From positions 1-64,000 of the forward strand of contig NZ_VORX01000006.1 in assembly GCF_007997285.1 (NCBI RefSeq): DNA of 64,000 bases, read 5' to 3'. Below, one piece after another: positions 25,917-36,942 of the stretch. A model generated the notes under the pieces. That model was not told the DNA's origin and made no database searches. It saw nothing but the letters and a program-made list of their open reading frames with translations. Within the stretch, counting starts at the first letter, position 1. The number at the start of each line of letters is the position of its first letter. This DNA is from Gelidibacter salicanalis (GTDB taxonomy: Bacteria; Bacteroidota; Bacteroidia; Flavobacteriales; Flavobacteriaceae). Made by a program: the position numbers and the translations under genes.

Positions 25917-25940
25917 CTTCTTAGCAAAATTTTTAATAAT

Positions 25941-28244
25941 ATGAGCAAACAGAGCAAACGTAGAGAGGCATTAGTATACCACGCAAAACCGACACCTGGT
26001 AAAATTCAGGTCGTTCCTACCAAAAAATACGCGACACAACGCGATTTGTCCTTGGCTTATTCACCGGGAGTTGCAGAACCTTGTTTGGAGATTGCTAAAG
26101 ATGTCAACAACGTTTATAAATATACAGCCAAAGGTAATTTGGTAGCGGTAATCTCTAACGGTACTGCCGTTTTAGGATTAGGCAATATTGGTCCGGAAGC
26201 CTCTAAACCAGTGATGGAAGGAAAAGGACTTCTATTTAAAATATTTTCTGATATTGATGTATTTGATATTGAGGTGAATACTGAAAATGTTGAGGAATTT
26301 ATTCAGACCGTTAAAATGATTGCCCCAACGTTTGGAGGGATTAATTTAGAAGATATTAAAGCTCCAGAAGCTTTTGAAATTGAACGTCGATTAAAAGAGG
26401 AGTTAGACATTCCGGTCATGCATGATGATCAGCACGGGACGGCTATTATATCGGCAGCAGCCTTGTTGAATGCCTTAGAACTTGCGGGTAAGAGCATGGC
26501 AGAGGTGCAGATTGTGATTAGTGGAGCCGGTGCTGCCGCTATTTCATGTACCCGTTTGTACCAAGCATTTGGTGCTCAACGTGAACATATTGTGATGACC
26601 GATAGTAAAGGCGTTATCAGACAGACACGTACCGATTTAACTGCGGAAAAAGCAGAATTTGCAACCCACCGCGAAATTGATACCTTAGCAGAGGCGCTGC
26701 AAAATGCCGACGTTTTTATTGGTTTATCCACCTCTAATATTCTCTCTCCTGAGATGTTGCTGTCTATGGCAGATAACCCGATTGTGTTCGCTTTGGCCAA
26801 TCCGGATCCTGAAATTGATTACCAATTGGCAATTGACACACGTAAGGATGTCATTATGGCTACAGGCCGTTCTGACCATCCTAATCAAGTAAATAATGTA
26901 CTCGGATTTCCTTATATTTTTAGAGGTGCTCTAGATGTTAGGGCCACTAAAATAAACGAAGCCATGAAAATGGCCGCAGTAACCGCACTGGCTAATTTGG
27001 CCAAGCAAAATGTGCCTGAGCAGGTTAATATTGCTTACGGCGAAACCCATCTGACCTTTGGTAGAGAATACATTATTCCGAAACCTTTTGACCCTCGCTT
27101 GATTGCTGAAGTGCCACCAGCGGTGGCAAAAGCCGCCATGGAAAGTGGTGTAGCTAAAGAGGCCATACATGATTGGGAAAAGTACCGCGATAGTTTGTTG
27201 GAACGTTTAGGTTCTGATAATAAAATTGTACGCTTACTGACCAACCGTGCAAAAATGGACCCGAAGCGCGTGGTGTATGCAGAAGCTGACCATTTAGATG
27301 TTTTAAAAGCTGCTCAAATTGCTTTTGATGAAGGTATTTCCATTCCGATTCTTTTGGGAAGACGAGAAACGATATTGAGTTTGATGGCGGAAATTGAATT
27401 TGATGCCAATGTTGAAATTATCGACCCTAAAACGGACGATGAAGAACAACGTCGTAATAGATATGCGGAAGTGTATTGGTCACAACGCAAACGCAAAGGT
27501 GTGACCTTATATTCGGCCCAAAAATTAATGCGCGAGCGTAACTATTTTGCCGCCATGATGGTCAATGAAGGTGATGCAGATGCTTTGATATCTGGTTTCT
27601 CACGCAGTTATCCTTCTGTAGTAAAACCGATGTTAGAATTGATTGGTTTGGCCAAAGGCGCCACACGTATTGCTACGACAAACCTTATGATGACTCAACG
27701 TGGGCCTATGTTTTTAAGTGATACCTCTATTAACATTGATCCTCCGGCGGAAGATTTGGCCAAAATTGCCCAAATGACCGCAAGAACGGTAAGAATGTTC
27801 GGGATGGAGCCTGTTATGGCCATGATTTCCTTTGCAAACTTTGGTTCTTCACCTAGTCCGAGGGCGACCAAGGTGAGAGATGCAGTGAAAATTTTACACG
27901 AATCCAATCCCGAATTGGTGGTGGATGGTGAATTGCAAACAGATTTTGCTTTAAACCAAGACATGCTTCAGGAGTTCTTCCCTTTCTCAAAATTGGCGGG
28001 ACGCAAAGTAAACACCCTAATTTTTCCAAGTTTAGATTCGGCAAACATCACCTATAAACTTTTAAAAGAGTTAAATAAAGCAGAGTCTATTGGGCCAATA
28101 ATGATGGGGATGCGTAAACCAGTGCACATTCTTCAGTTGGATGCCAGTGTAGATGAGATTGTGAATATGACCGCTATTGCGGTGATTGACGCGCAGTATA
28201 AGGAGAAAAAGGAGCAAGAAGTGAAAGCGGCTTTAGCCAAGTAA
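25941..28244 (+). CDS. maeB: NADP-dependent malic enzyme with phosphotransacetylase-like domain (MaeB type)
   Basis: A 767-residue enzyme that decarboxylates malate to pyruvate with reduction of NAD(P). The N-terminal malic domain (about 1-160) has [14 protein letters not shown] and the metal/substrate motif HDDQHGTAI. The NAD-binding domain (about 165-400) has VISGAGAAA. From about 425 a phosphotransacetylase-like domain follows, which in MaeB proteins is regulatory and binds acetyl-CoA. The ATG at 25941 is preferred; a TTG at 25914 lies inside the promoter box. First gene of the maeB-ruvA-sprA cluster common in flavobacteria. Confidence 0.96.
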   Translation: MSKQSKRREALVYHAKPTPGKIQVVPTKKYATQRDLSLAYSPGVAEPCLEIAKDVNNVYKYTAKGNLVAVISNGTAVLGLGNIGPEASKPVMEGKGLLFKIFSDIDVFDIEVNTENVEEFIQTVKMIAPTFGGINLEDIKAPEAFEIERRLKEELDIPVMHDDQHGTAIISAAALLNALELAGKSMAEVQIVISGAGAAAISCTRLYQAFGAQREHIVMTDSKGVIRQTRTDLTAEKAEFATHREIDTLAEALQNADVFIGLSTSNILSPEMLLSMADNPIVFALANPDPEIDYQLAIDTRKDVIMATGRSDHPNQVNNVLGFPYIFRGALDVRATKINEAMKMAAVTALANLAKQNVPEQVNIAYGETHLTFGREYIIPKPFDPRLIAEVPPAVAKAAMESGVAKEAIHDWEKYRDSLLERLGSDNKIVRLLTNRAKMDPKRVVYAEADHLDVLKAAQIAFDEGISIPILLGRRETILSLMAEIEFDANVEIIDPKTDDEEQRRNRYAEVYWSQRKRKGVTLYSAQKLMRERNYFAAMMVNEGDADALISGFSRSYPSVVKPMLELIGLAKGATRIATTNLMMTQRGPMFLSDTSINIDPPAEDLAKIAQMTARTVRMFGMEPVMAMISFANFGSSPSPRATKVRDAVKILHESNPELVVDGELQTDFALNQDMLQEFFPFSKLAGRKVNTLIFPSLDSANITYKLLKELNKAESIGPIMMGMRKPVHILQLDASVDEIVNMTAIAVIDAQYKEKKEQEVKAALAK

Positions 28245-28299
28245 TCCGCTGAGCAATGAAAATAATTTTATTACATTTGAAATCATCTAAAGCCAGTAC

Positions 28300-28881
28300 A
28301 TGATTACACATATTCAAGGGAAACTTGTTGAAAAAAATTTAACTGATGTTGTCATAGATTGTAATGGGATAGGCTATCACATCAATATTTCATTGCACAC
28401 CTATTCTCAAATTCCCGATGTGGAATCCTTAAAGCTGTATACGTATTTGCAAGTCAAGGAGGACTCCCATACCTTATTTGGTTTTTCTTCCATTGCGGAA
28501 CGCGAAATCTTTAAATTATTAATTTCGGTTAGTGGCGTTGGTTCTAGTACGGCACGTACCATGTTGTCCTCTTTAACTCCTAAACAGGTGCGCGAGGGCA
28601 TTGCTCATGGTGATGTGGCATTAATCCAATCCATCAAAGGCATTGGCGCAAAGACCGCCGCTCGCGTGATCTTGGATCTAAAGGATAAAGTTCTTAAAGT
28701 GTATGACATAGATGAACTTTCTGTAGTCCAAAACAATACTCATAAAGATGAAGCGTTATCAGCTTTAGAAGTTCTCGGATTTGCACGAAAACAAGCTGAA
28801 CGTGTTGTTGAGAAAATTGTTGCCAACCAACCAGATGCCAACGTTGAAGTTATTATAAAGGCGGCATTAAAAAATTTATAA
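28300..28881 (+). CDS. ruvA: Holliday junction DNA helicase subunit RuvA
   Basis: A 193-residue DNA-binding subunit that tetramerises on Holliday junctions and loads RuvB. Domain I is an OB fold (1-62), domain II has two helix-hairpin-helix motifs (SVSGVGSSTARTML near 75-88 and SIKGIGAKTAARVILDL near 108-124), and domain III (about 145-193, DEALSALEVLGFARKQAE) contacts RuvB. Length and motifs are standard. It lies 55 bp after maeB and 6 bp before sprA. Confidence 0.97.
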   Translation: MITHIQGKLVEKNLTDVVIDCNGIGYHINISLHTYSQIPDVESLKLYTYLQVKEDSHTLFGFSSIAEREIFKLLISVSGVGSSTARTMLSSLTPKQVREGIAHGDVALIQSIKGIGAKTAARVILDLKDKVLKVYDIDELSVVQNNTHKDEALSALEVLGFARKQAERVVEKIVANQPDANVEVIIKAALKNL

Positions 28882-28887
28882 CCGATT

Positions 28888-31800
28888 TTGAGCACCACTA
28901 ACCCAAGCTTATTTCAGTCTTTAAAACGTGTATGGCTTCTGGTCATAGTAGTGTTCATCAGTCAATTCGGGTTTTCACAGGAAATTCCAGCAGCACAGGA
29001 CAGCACTAAAACGGGCCATGTGTTAGGCAGCATAAAAATGCCTAATCCTAAAAGTATTGTATCAAAATACACATATGATCCAATCACGGATCGGTATATC
29101 TTTACCCAAACAGTAGGAAGTTTTAATATCAATTACCCACTTATCCTAACGCCCACGGAATACCAGAAATTGGTATTGGAAGAGAATCTGAAAAATTATT
29201 ACAAGCAGAAAGTTGATATCGCCGAAGGAAAAAAAGACGGTACAGAAGGGCAGCAAAAAAATCTTTTACCAGAGTTTTACGTTAATTCCGGTTTTTTTGA
29301 ATCGATATTTGGCGGGAATACCATTGAGGTCGTACCGCAAGGCTCGGTAGAAATGGATTTGGGAATCCTGTTTACCAAACAGGACAATCCATCGTTTTCA
29401 CCTCGAAACCGCAGTAATTTTACCTTCGATTTTGATCAACGCATCAGCTTGAGTTTATTGGGTAAAGTGGGTACCCGTCTGCAGGTCACCGCTAATTACG
29501 ACACTGAATCCACTTTCGATTTTCAAAATCTAATCAAATTAGAATACACCCCAACTGAAGACGATATCGTCAGAAAAATTGAGGTAGGTAACGTTAGCAT
29601 GCCGCTCAACAGTTCATTGATTACCGGAGCACAGAGTTTGTTTGGGGTTAAAACCGAATTGCAATTCGGGAAAACACGGGTTACAGCGGTGTTTTCTGAG
29701 CAGAAATCACAGTCGCGCTCCGTTGTGGCACAAGGTGGCGGCACGCTTGAAGAATTCTCATTTTACGCGCGCGATTATGACGAGAATCGGCATTTTTTCT
29801 TAGCACAATATTTTAGAGACCGCTATGACGTTGCCCTGCAGCGTTACCCCTACATCAATAGTAATGTTCAAATTACCCGTATAGAAGTCTGGGTCACCAA
29901 CCGGAGCAACCAAACCGATAATGTGCGTAATGTGGCGGCTTTTCAGGATCTTGGGGAATCGCAACGGGTGGGGTCTGATGTGAGTATCTTAAGGCCAGGT
30001 CCACTCCCAGACAATAAAAACAACGGCTTTGATCCTACTAACATTGGAGGAGCCGGATCTAACTTAAATACTGCCGTTAGAGACATAACCCGTGTTGAGC
30101 AAGGAATCAATATTCCCGCAAATGAAGGTTTTGACTTTGGCAAATTGGAGAATGCGAGAAAGTTGATTGAAGGGTATGATTACACGCTTCAAACCCAATT
30201 GGGGTATATTTCCTTAAACCAACGCTTACTTAATGATGAGGTGCTTGCCGTGGCTTACCAATATACGGTGGGAGACAAGGTGTACCAAGTTGGGGAGTTT
30301 GCGAATGATGGGGTTGAGGCTACGGACTCAGCTACTGATCCTAATACCGGAAATATTGTGATCAATAACAATAACTTGATCCTAAAGATGCTAAAGAGCG
30401 CGATCACTAACGTGAATCAACCGATTTGGGATTTGATGATGAAGAATATTTATGACTCTGGCGCCTACCAATTGAGCCAAGAAGATTTTAAATTAAATAT
30501 TTTCTATACGGAAGCCTCACCGCTCAATTATATTAAACCAGTTGAAGGCACTGCTTTCCCACCTTATGATAATAATACTCCTGATCCTTCTGATGATACG
30601 CCCATAATGGAAACACCATTAATCCGCCTGTTTCATTTAGACCGGTTGAACTACAACAACGATCCGCAGCAAAATGGAGATGGATTTTTCGATTTTGTAC
30701 CGGGCATCACCGTGTTGACCCAAAATGGGAAAATTATCTTCACAAAAGTAGAGCCTTTCGGGAAATATCTTTTTGATGTTTTGGCAGATCCTGCCTATCC
30801 TTCAGATTATAATGATCCGACCTACACGAATCCCAATCAGGAAAAGTATGTGTACGACTTGCTTTATAAAGGCACCAAAACAGCCGCATTAGAAGAGGCC
30901 GACAAGAATAAATTCCAATTAAAAGGCCGTTATAAATCTACGGGAAGTGATGGCATTGCCATTGGTGCTTTTAATGTGCCGAGAGGTTCTGTTAAAGTAA
31001 CCGCGGGTGGCCGTGTGTTAGTAGAAGGGGTAGATTATACGGTGAACTATCAACTAGGACGGGTTGAGATTTTAGACCAAGCACTGAAAGCCTCCAACAC
31101 GCCGATTAATGTATCAGTAGAAAACAATGCGGTGTTCGGCCAACAGACCAAACGTTTCACCGGTATCAACGTAGAGCATCAATTTAATGAGAATTTTGTA
31201 CTTGGGGCCACGTTTCTAAATCTTAGTGAACGTCCCATCACCCAAAAAGCCAATTACAATTCAGAATCGATTAATAATACTATTTTAGGTCTGAACGGGA
31301 ATTACTCGACAGACGTACCTTTCCTAACCCGTTTGGCTAATAAACTGCCAAATATTGATACGGATGTGCCTTCCAACCTGTCGGTTAGAGGCGAATTTGC
31401 TTACCTCATGCCTGGCGCTCCAAAAGGCACCGATTTTCAGGGGGAATCAACCGCTTATGTAGATGACTTTGAAGGTTCGCAAGGGAGTATCGATTTATTA
31501 GCGCCACAAGCATGGTTCTTGTCCAGTCGTCCAAAAAAATTGGGAATTGGCGTCAATGAAGATGACATTGGCATCCAAAACGGGTACAATAGAGCGATGC
31601 TTAATTGGTACAGCGTTGATCCTATTTTTTACAGTTCGCAACGTCCTAACGGGATTACTGAGAATGATCTGTCCGACTTATATGCCAGACGTGTTTTTAT
31701 AGACGAGATTTTCCCGCAACGCGATTTGGTACAGGGGCAAAGCACGGTGATCCAAACATTAGATTTGGCCTATTATCCTAATGAACGCGGACCTTATAAT

Positions 31801-34800
31801 TTCCAGACTCAAAATATTAATTTGCCAAACACCTTAACTTCTCCTCGTGACAGTTGGGCGGGTATCACACGTCAAATTACCAGCACGGACTTTGAGCAGG
31901 CCAACGTTGAATATATTGAATTTTGGGTGCAAGATCCATTCTTGGATAATCCGACTAACCCGGGCGGGAAGTTGCTTTTAAATCTTGGAAATATTTCTGA
32001 AGACATCCTTAAAGACGGTAAAAAACAGTACGAAAATGGGTTGCCAGATACTGGTGATGTCAGCGGCTTGAATACTACCGAATTTGGTTCTGTGGTGCCC
32101 CGTAACCAATCCCTAATCTATGCATTTTCAAGTCTGGGAACAGAGCGCGAAAATCAGGATGTCGGTTATGATGGTTATAACGATGCTAAGGAAATCGCAG
32201 AATTTGGATCGCAATTTGGCGATGATCCTTCTAACGATAATTACCAGTATTTTTTACAGGCAGAAGGGAATATTTTTGATCGGTACAAAAAATATAACGG
32301 TACGGAGGGCAACTCACCTGATGTCTTTTCGGACACCAATCGCGGTAGCACCACGCAACCTGATGTAGAGGATATCAACAGAGATAACACCATGAACACC
32401 ATTGATAGTTATTATGAATATGAAGTTGATATTTCTCGTGCCAGTTTAGACAATCCTAACAATGCTTTAATAAATGACGTTAAAACCAGAAACATCACCT
32501 TGCCTAATGGCGAAAATAGAGATGTGAGATGGTACCAATTCCGAATCCCGATCGATGAGGCCACACGTGCTATTGGCGGAATTACAGATATCAGATCCAT
32601 CCGCTTTGCGCGAATGTATTTAAAAGAATTCTCTCAACCAACCGTCATGCGTTTTGCAAGTTTAGATTTGGTTAGAAGTGATTGGAGACGCTATGGTTTA
32701 GATTTAGATGCGGATCCTACCAACAACAGTAGTGATGCATCCTTTAGTGTGGGGGTTATTGGATTACAAGAAAATGAAGGTAATTACGTGCTGCCTCCAG
32801 GCGTAGAATTGGAGCAGTTGAATAACAACAACAATATCCAACGACAAAACGAACAGTCTTTGGTCGTTGAGGTATGCGAATTGGAAGGTGGCGACTCTCG
32901 CGGCGTCTATAAAAATATCAGCATTGACATGCGTCAGTACAAGAAACTTAAAATGTTTATGCACGCTGAAGCGACGGAAGGACGCACTTTAAATCCAGGC
33001 GAAATGGTCGGATTTATTCGCATGGGGAATGACTTTACCCAAAATTTCTATGAAATTCAAGTGCCATTAAACGTGGTATCTGGTGCCGGACGTGATCAGG
33101 TTTGGCCTTCTGAAAATGAAATTGATATCACCTTAGATGTTTTACAGCAAATTAAATCTATGGGAATTAGCGATGGTACGTTGTCCAATCAAATCCCAAC
33201 CCTTTATAACGTGACCTCAGCAGGGCCTGTATTAGTTTCTGGCGCCGATTCTTTTGAAGTGGGAGAAACCCGTGTCGCCATAAAAGGAAATCCTAACTTT
33301 GGAGATGTCAGAGTGTTGATGGTGGGCGTAAAAAACAACACTACCGCAACCAATTTATGTGGTAAAGTATGGTTTAATGAATTGCGTCTTTCTGATTTAG
33401 ATAATGAAGGCGGTTGGGCTGCAGTATTAAGTATGGACTCCAACATTGCGGATTTTGCTGACATCAGTGCTACTGGAAGACAAAGCACCGTAGGTTTTGG
33501 CGGGATAGAACAACGTCCTAATGAGCGCAGTCGTGAAGACGTGCAACAATACGATGTGGTGACCAATATGAATTTAGGTCAACTATTGCCTAAGAAATGG
33601 GGCATTCAAGTACCGTTTAATTATGGGCAGAGTGAAGAGATGATCACGCCTAAATACGATCAATATTATAACGATTTAACTTTAGATTCAAGACGTGAGG
33701 CAGCACGTTCGTCTGAGGAAGAGGATGAAATTCTAGAACAGTCTCAAGATTATACCAAACGGAAAAGCATCAATTTTATTGGGGTGCGAAAACAGCGTAC
33801 AGGCGATGAAAAACCGCGATTCTACGATGTGGAGAACCTGACCTTTAATTATTCCTATAATAAGGTAGAGCATCGCGATTTTGAAATTGAAAATGCCTTA
33901 GATCAAAATTTAAGGACCGGAGTTAATTACGCCTATAGTTTTGAACCGATTACGTATGAGCCTTTTGCTAAAAATGACTCGTTGTTCACCAACAAATATC
34001 TTAAAATTTTAAAGGACATCAATTTCAATTTATTGCCGAATAGTTTTACGGTTAATTCGGATATCTTGCGTCAATTCAATAAACAGAAGTTTAGAGAGGT
34101 GGAGTTGGCAGGCAATAATATTGGCTTGGAAGAATTGTTCCGACGAAATTACAGATTCGATTTTCAGTATGCCCTCAACTACCAATTATCAAAGTCATTA
34201 AACTTGAATTTTTCAGCGAACAACACCAATATCGTGAGAAACTATTTTGTGGATGATGTGATTAATGGCAGACAAGATCCAACCTTAACGGTGTGGGACG
34301 GCTTTTTTGATTTTGGAGATCCAAACATTCAGAATCAGCAGTTGCAATTAAATTATGAAATCCCACTTTATAAAATTCCGACCTTTAGTTTCTTAAAAGC
34401 GACGTATTCTTATACTGGCGATTTCCAATGGCAAAAAGGTTCAGATTTGAACACCAATCTGCCCATCATAGATGAAACCACGGGCGTTACTACCAATTAT
34501 AACTTAGGGAATTCCATACAGAACGCCAATACCCATAACATCAATTCCACTTTAAACATGGAAACTTTGTATAAGTACGTGGGGCTGGTCAGAAAAGGGA
34601 ATGCGAACGCTGCGGCGCAAAATAGGCGTCCTACGCCTGATGGTTTGGAACGCAGAACCAATCCGAACAATCCAAATGCTGAACAGCAGAAAAACCCTGA
34701 TTCTAATGCCGGCACCAAGGCTTTCAATACTTTTGTGGATGTGGTAACTATGGTTAAACGGGTGCAAGTTAACTACAGTGAAAATAATGGGTCGTTTTTA

Positions 34801-36084
34801 CCGGGCTACTTAAGAACTCCCGGTTTTATAGGGACTATGAAACCAACCTTTGGCTACACTTTTGGGAGCCAAAGCGATATAAGGGATTTAGTGGCTAGAA
34901 ATGGATGGCTAACCGTGTACCCTGACTTTAATCAGCAGTACTCCGAAGTGACCAATCGTATTCTGGATGTGTCTGCCAATATTGAAGTGATCAAGGATTT
35001 AAAAATTGATCTGATAGGGAGTAGGATGTATTCTGAAAACACTAATGAAAATTTCAACACTTTAGATTTTGACAATGATGGGATTAGTGATGCCTACAAC
35101 ACGCTCATTACCAATTCTTTTGGGAATTTCAATATCTCAACAGCGCTAATTAAAACCGCGTTTAGCCCGAGTGATGAGCAACAATCCGCGGCTTTTAATG
35201 ATTTCAGATCTAACCGATTGGTGATTGCGCAACGCTTGGCCCAAGATTTTTATGGAAACAATGCCTACCCTACGGATGCGGAAGGCTACCCTGTAGGTTT
35301 CGGTAAAAACAACCAAGCCGTATTATTACCCGCTTTTCTATCGGCCTACCAAGGGTCTAACCCAGATAATGTGAAACTCAAGGCATTTAGAGATATTCCA
35401 ATTCCTAACTGGACTTTAAAATATACTGGGTTAATGCGTCTAAAATGGTTTAAAGATAAGTTCAAGCGTTTTTCAGTGTCTCATGGCTACCGCTCTGGAT
35501 ATACCATTAATCAGTTCAGAACCAATTTAGATTATGATCAGGACACTCCGGAGGCACTTGACCAGGGTGGCAATTTTAAAAATCAAACCTTGTTCAGTAA
35601 TATCAACTTAGAAGAAATGTTTAGCCCATTGGTAAAATTGGATTTTGAAATGCAGAATTCAGTAAAGATTTTAGCTGAGGTAAAAAAGGACCGCATCCTT
35701 TCTTTAAGTTTTGACAATAATTTGCTCACGGAGATCAAGGGAAATGAGTATACCTTAGGCTTGGGTTATCGCATTAAGGACGTAAGAATACGTTCTAAAA
35801 TGGCGGGACCTACCCAAATCATCAAGGCTGATCTGAACATGAAGGCCGATGTGTCTTTACGCGACAATAAGACCATCATCAGGTATTTAGATTTAGATGA
35901 CAATCAGGTCACCTCAGGGCAAACCATCTGGGGTGTAAAATATTCTGCAGATTATGCGTTCAGTAAAAACTTGACCGGAATTTTCTATTTTGATTATACA
36001 TTCTCAGAATATGCCATATCCACGGCATTCCCACAAACCACAATACGGTCTGGCATTACCTTGCGATATAATTTCGGCAATTAA
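28888..36084 (+). CDS. sprA: Type IX secretion system translocon / gliding motility protein SprA (Sov)
   Basis: A 2398-residue outer membrane protein, the single-chain channel of the type IX secretion system, which exports proteins with C-terminal T9SS signals and is needed for gliding. It has a signal peptide (about 10-31, ending GFSQ) and two related N-terminal motility domains (for example LGKVGTRLQVTANYDTEST and YVDDFEGSQGSIDLL). A very long series of beta strands ends in the strand LRYNFGN. Size matches known SprA proteins (about 2400). It starts with TTG at 28888, six bases after ruvA; the next Met is at residue 49, after the signal peptide, so TTG is well supported. No frameshift was seen over 7.2 kb. 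Confidence 0.97.
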   Translation: MSTTNPSLFQSLKRVWLLVIVVFISQFGFSQEIPAAQDSTKTGHVLGSIKMPNPKSIVSKYTYDPITDRYIFTQTVGSFNINYPLILTPTEYQKLVLEENLKNYYKQKVDIAEGKKDGTEGQQKNLLPEFYVNSGFFESIFGGNTIEVVPQGSVEMDLGILFTKQDNPSFSPRNRSNFTFDFDQRISLSLLGKVGTRLQVTANYDTESTFDFQNLIKLEYTPTEDDIVRKIEVGNVSMPLNSSLITGAQSLFGVKTELQFGKTRVTAVFSEQKSQSRSVVAQGGGTLEEFSFYARDYDENRHFFLAQYFRDRYDVALQRYPYINSNVQITRIEVWVTNRSNQTDNVRNVAAFQDLGESQRVGSDVSILRPGPLPDNKNNGFDPTNIGGAGSNLNTAVRDITRVEQGINIPANEGFDFGKLENARKLIEGYDYTLQTQLGYISLNQRLLNDEVLAVAYQYTVGDKVYQVGEFANDGVEATDSATDPNTGNIVINNNNLILKMLKSAITNVNQPIWDLMMKNIYDSGAYQLSQEDFKLNIFYTEASPLNYIKPVEGTAFPPYDNNTPDPSDDTPIMETPLIRLFHLDRLNYNNDPQQNGDGFFDFVPGITVLTQNGKIIFTKVEPFGKYLFDVLADPAYPSDYNDPTYTNPNQEKYVYDLLYKGTKTAALEEADKNKFQLKGRYKSTGSDGIAIGAFNVPRGSVKVTAGGRVLVEGVDYTVNYQLGRVEILDQALKASNTPINVSVENNAVFGQQTKRFTGINVEHQFNENFVLGATFLNLSERPITQKANYNSESINNTILGLNGNYSTDVPFLTRLANKLPNIDTDVPSNLSVRGEFAYLMPGAPKGTDFQGESTAYVDDFEGSQGSIDLLAPQAWFLSSRPKKLGIGVNEDDIGIQNGYNRAMLNWYSVDPIFYSSQRPNGITENDLSDLYARRVFIDEIFPQRDLVQGQSTVIQTLDLAYYPNERGPYNFQTQNINLPNTLTSPRDSWAGITRQITSTDFEQANVEYIEFWVQDPFLDNPTNPGGKLLLNLGNISEDILKDGKKQYENGLPDTGDVSGLNTTEFGSVVPRNQSLIYAFSSLGTERENQDVGYDGYNDAKEIAEFGSQFGDDPSNDNYQYFLQAEGNIFDRYKKYNGTEGNSPDVFSDTNRGSTTQPDVEDINRDNTMNTIDSYYEYEVDISRASLDNPNNALINDVKTRNITLPNGENRDVRWYQFRIPIDEATRAIGGITDIRSIRFARMYLKEFSQPTVMRFASLDLVRSDWRRYGLDLDADPTNNSSDASFSVGVIGLQENEGNYVLPPGVELEQLNNNNNIQRQNEQSLVVEVCELEGGDSRGVYKNISIDMRQYKKLKMFMHAEATEGRTLNPGEMVGFIRMGNDFTQNFYEIQVPLNVVSGAGRDQVWPSENEIDITLDVLQQIKSMGISDGTLSNQIPTLYNVTSAGPVLVSGADSFEVGETRVAIKGNPNFGDVRVLMVGVKNNTTATNLCGKVWFNELRLSDLDNEGGWAAVLSMDSNIADFADISATGRQSTVGFGGIEQRPNERSREDVQQYDVVTNMNLGQLLPKKWGIQVPFNYGQSEEMITPKYDQYYNDLTLDSRREAARSSEEEDEILEQSQDYTKRKSINFIGVRKQRTGDEKPRFYDVENLTFNYSYNKVEHRDFEIENALDQNLRTGVNYAYSFEPITYEPFAKNDSLFTNKYLKILKDINFNLLPNSFTVNSDILRQFNKQKFREVELAGNNIGLEELFRRNYRFDFQYALNYQLSKSLNLNFSANNTNIVRNYFVDDVINGRQDPTLTVWDGFFDFGDPNIQNQQLQLNYEIPLYKIPTFSFLKATYSYTGDFQWQKGSDLNTNLPIIDETTGVTTNYNLGNSIQNANTHNINSTLNMETLYKYVGLVRKGNANAAAQNRRPTPDGLERRTNPNNPNAEQQKNPDSNAGTKAFNTFVDVVTMVKRVQVNYSENNGSFLPGYLRTPGFIGTMKPTFGYTFGSQSDIRDLVARNGWLTVYPDFNQQYSEVTNRILDVSANIEVIKDLKIDLIGSRMYSENTNENFNTLDFDNDGISDAYNTLITNSFGNFNISTALIKTAFSPSDEQQSAAFNDFRSNRLVIAQRLAQDFYGNNAYPTDAEGYPVGFGKNNQAVLLPAFLSAYQGSNPDNVKLKAFRDIPIPNWTLKYTGLMRLKWFKDKFKRFSVSHGYRSGYTINQFRTNLDYDQDTPEALDQGGNFKNQTLFSNINLEEMFSPLVKLDFEMQNSVKILAEVKKDRILSLSFDNNLLTEIKGNEYTLGLGYRIKDVRIRSKMAGPTQIIKADLNMKADVSLRDNKTIIRYLDLDDNQVTSGQTIWGVKYSADYAFSKNLTGIFYFDYTFSEYAISTAFPQTTIRSGITLRYNFGN

Positions 36085-36117
36085 TTTTGATTAACGGCTT
36101 TTAAAAAAGTACATTTG
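36085..36117 (+). promoter_or_regulatory. Promoter of gcvH
   Basis: TTTTG (36085-36089) and TACATTTG (36110-36117) are spaced by 20 nt and match the Bacteroidota -33/-7 pattern. They lie just after the sprA stop. Confidence 0.65.
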
Positions 36118-36142
36118 CTTTACTAATAAATTTATTACAATA

Positions 36143-36523
36143 ATGAATATACCAGCACAATTAAAGTATACCAAAGACCATGAATGGATTAGCATTGATG
36201 GTGATGTTGCAACTGTAGGCATTACAGATTTCGCACAAGGTGAATTAGGAGACATCGTTTATGTTGAAGTTGAAACTGTAGATGAAACTTTAGAGATTGA
36301 GGAAATTTTTGGAACCGTTGAAGCTGTAAAAACAGTATCTGATTTGTTCTTGCCACTTTCAGGAGAGATTATTGAATTCAACTCTGCATTGGAAGATGAG
36401 CCGGAAAAAGTGAATTCAGATCCTTATGGCGACGGTTGGATGATTAAAATTAAGCTTTCAGATGTGACTCAAATTGACGGGTTACTTTCAGCGGATGCCT
36501 ACAAAGAATTAATAGGTGCATAA
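36143..36523 (+). CDS. gcvH: Glycine cleavage system H protein
   Basis: A 126-residue lipoyl-carrier protein that shuttles the aminomethyl group between the P, T and L proteins of glycine cleavage. It starts [14 protein letters not shown], and the lipoylated lysine is K63 in [14 protein letters not shown]. Length is standard. No other gcv genes lie nearby. It has its own promoter between sprA and the gene and overlaps the next gene by 8 bp. Confidence 0.97.
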   Translation: MNIPAQLKYTKDHEWISIDGDVATVGITDFAQGELGDIVYVEVETVDETLEIEEIFGTVEAVKTVSDLFLPLSGEIIEFNSALEDEPEKVNSDPYGDGWMIKIKLSDVTQIDGLLSADAYKELIGA

Positions 36524-36878
36524 ATATTTTGCTTTAGCGCTGCTTATAGCTTATGCAGCTATATTGCTGGTGCTGAGCTTGGCTACACTTGGTAATATCC
36601 AAAACTTAGGGTCAACCTTTGATGATAAAATTTACCATTCAGGAGCTTATTTTGTACTCACCATTTTGGTGTACAATTATTTAAATACGTTAAAGAATAA
36701 AAACGCTTTAGTATTTGCCCTTGCTGCAGCAGCAATCTATGGGGTATTGATGGAATTGTTTCAAAATTATTTAACGAGTACCAGGACCTTTGACGTTTAT
36801 GATATGATTGCCAATGTTTTTGGTGCAATATTTGCTGTACTCTTAGTAGTCTTCTATAGAAAGTTAAAGTTAAATTAA
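36516..36878 (+). CDS. VanZ-like family membrane protein
   Basis: A 120-residue integral membrane protein with about four helices (3-22, 36-55, 62-84, 95-113) and the VanZ-type pattern [13 protein letters not shown] and YGVLMELFQ. VanZ-like proteins are loosely linked to cell-envelope stress and glycopeptide resistance in Gram-positive bacteria, but in Bacteroidota their function is not established. The gene starts with GTG inside the gcvH stop region (8-bp overlap), so it is translationally coupled to gcvH. This pair is often seen next to sprA in flavobacteria. Confidence 0.85.
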   Translation: MHKYFALALLIAYAAILLVLSLATLGNIQNLGSTFDDKIYHSGAYFVLTILVYNYLNTLKNKNALVFALAAAAIYGVLMELFQNYLTSTRTFDVYDMIANVFGAIFAVLLVVFYRKLKLN

Positions 36879-36942
36879 ATTAATCCCTTGCTTTTTTAAC
36901 AAATTATTGGTTATTTTAGCATTCCTAAAACACTCTAAGCAC

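Noticed and set aside
25914-25940. Upstream TTG start for maeB
   Set aside because: The TTG is part of the TACCTTTG -7 promoter box, so translation most likely begins at the ATG at 25941.
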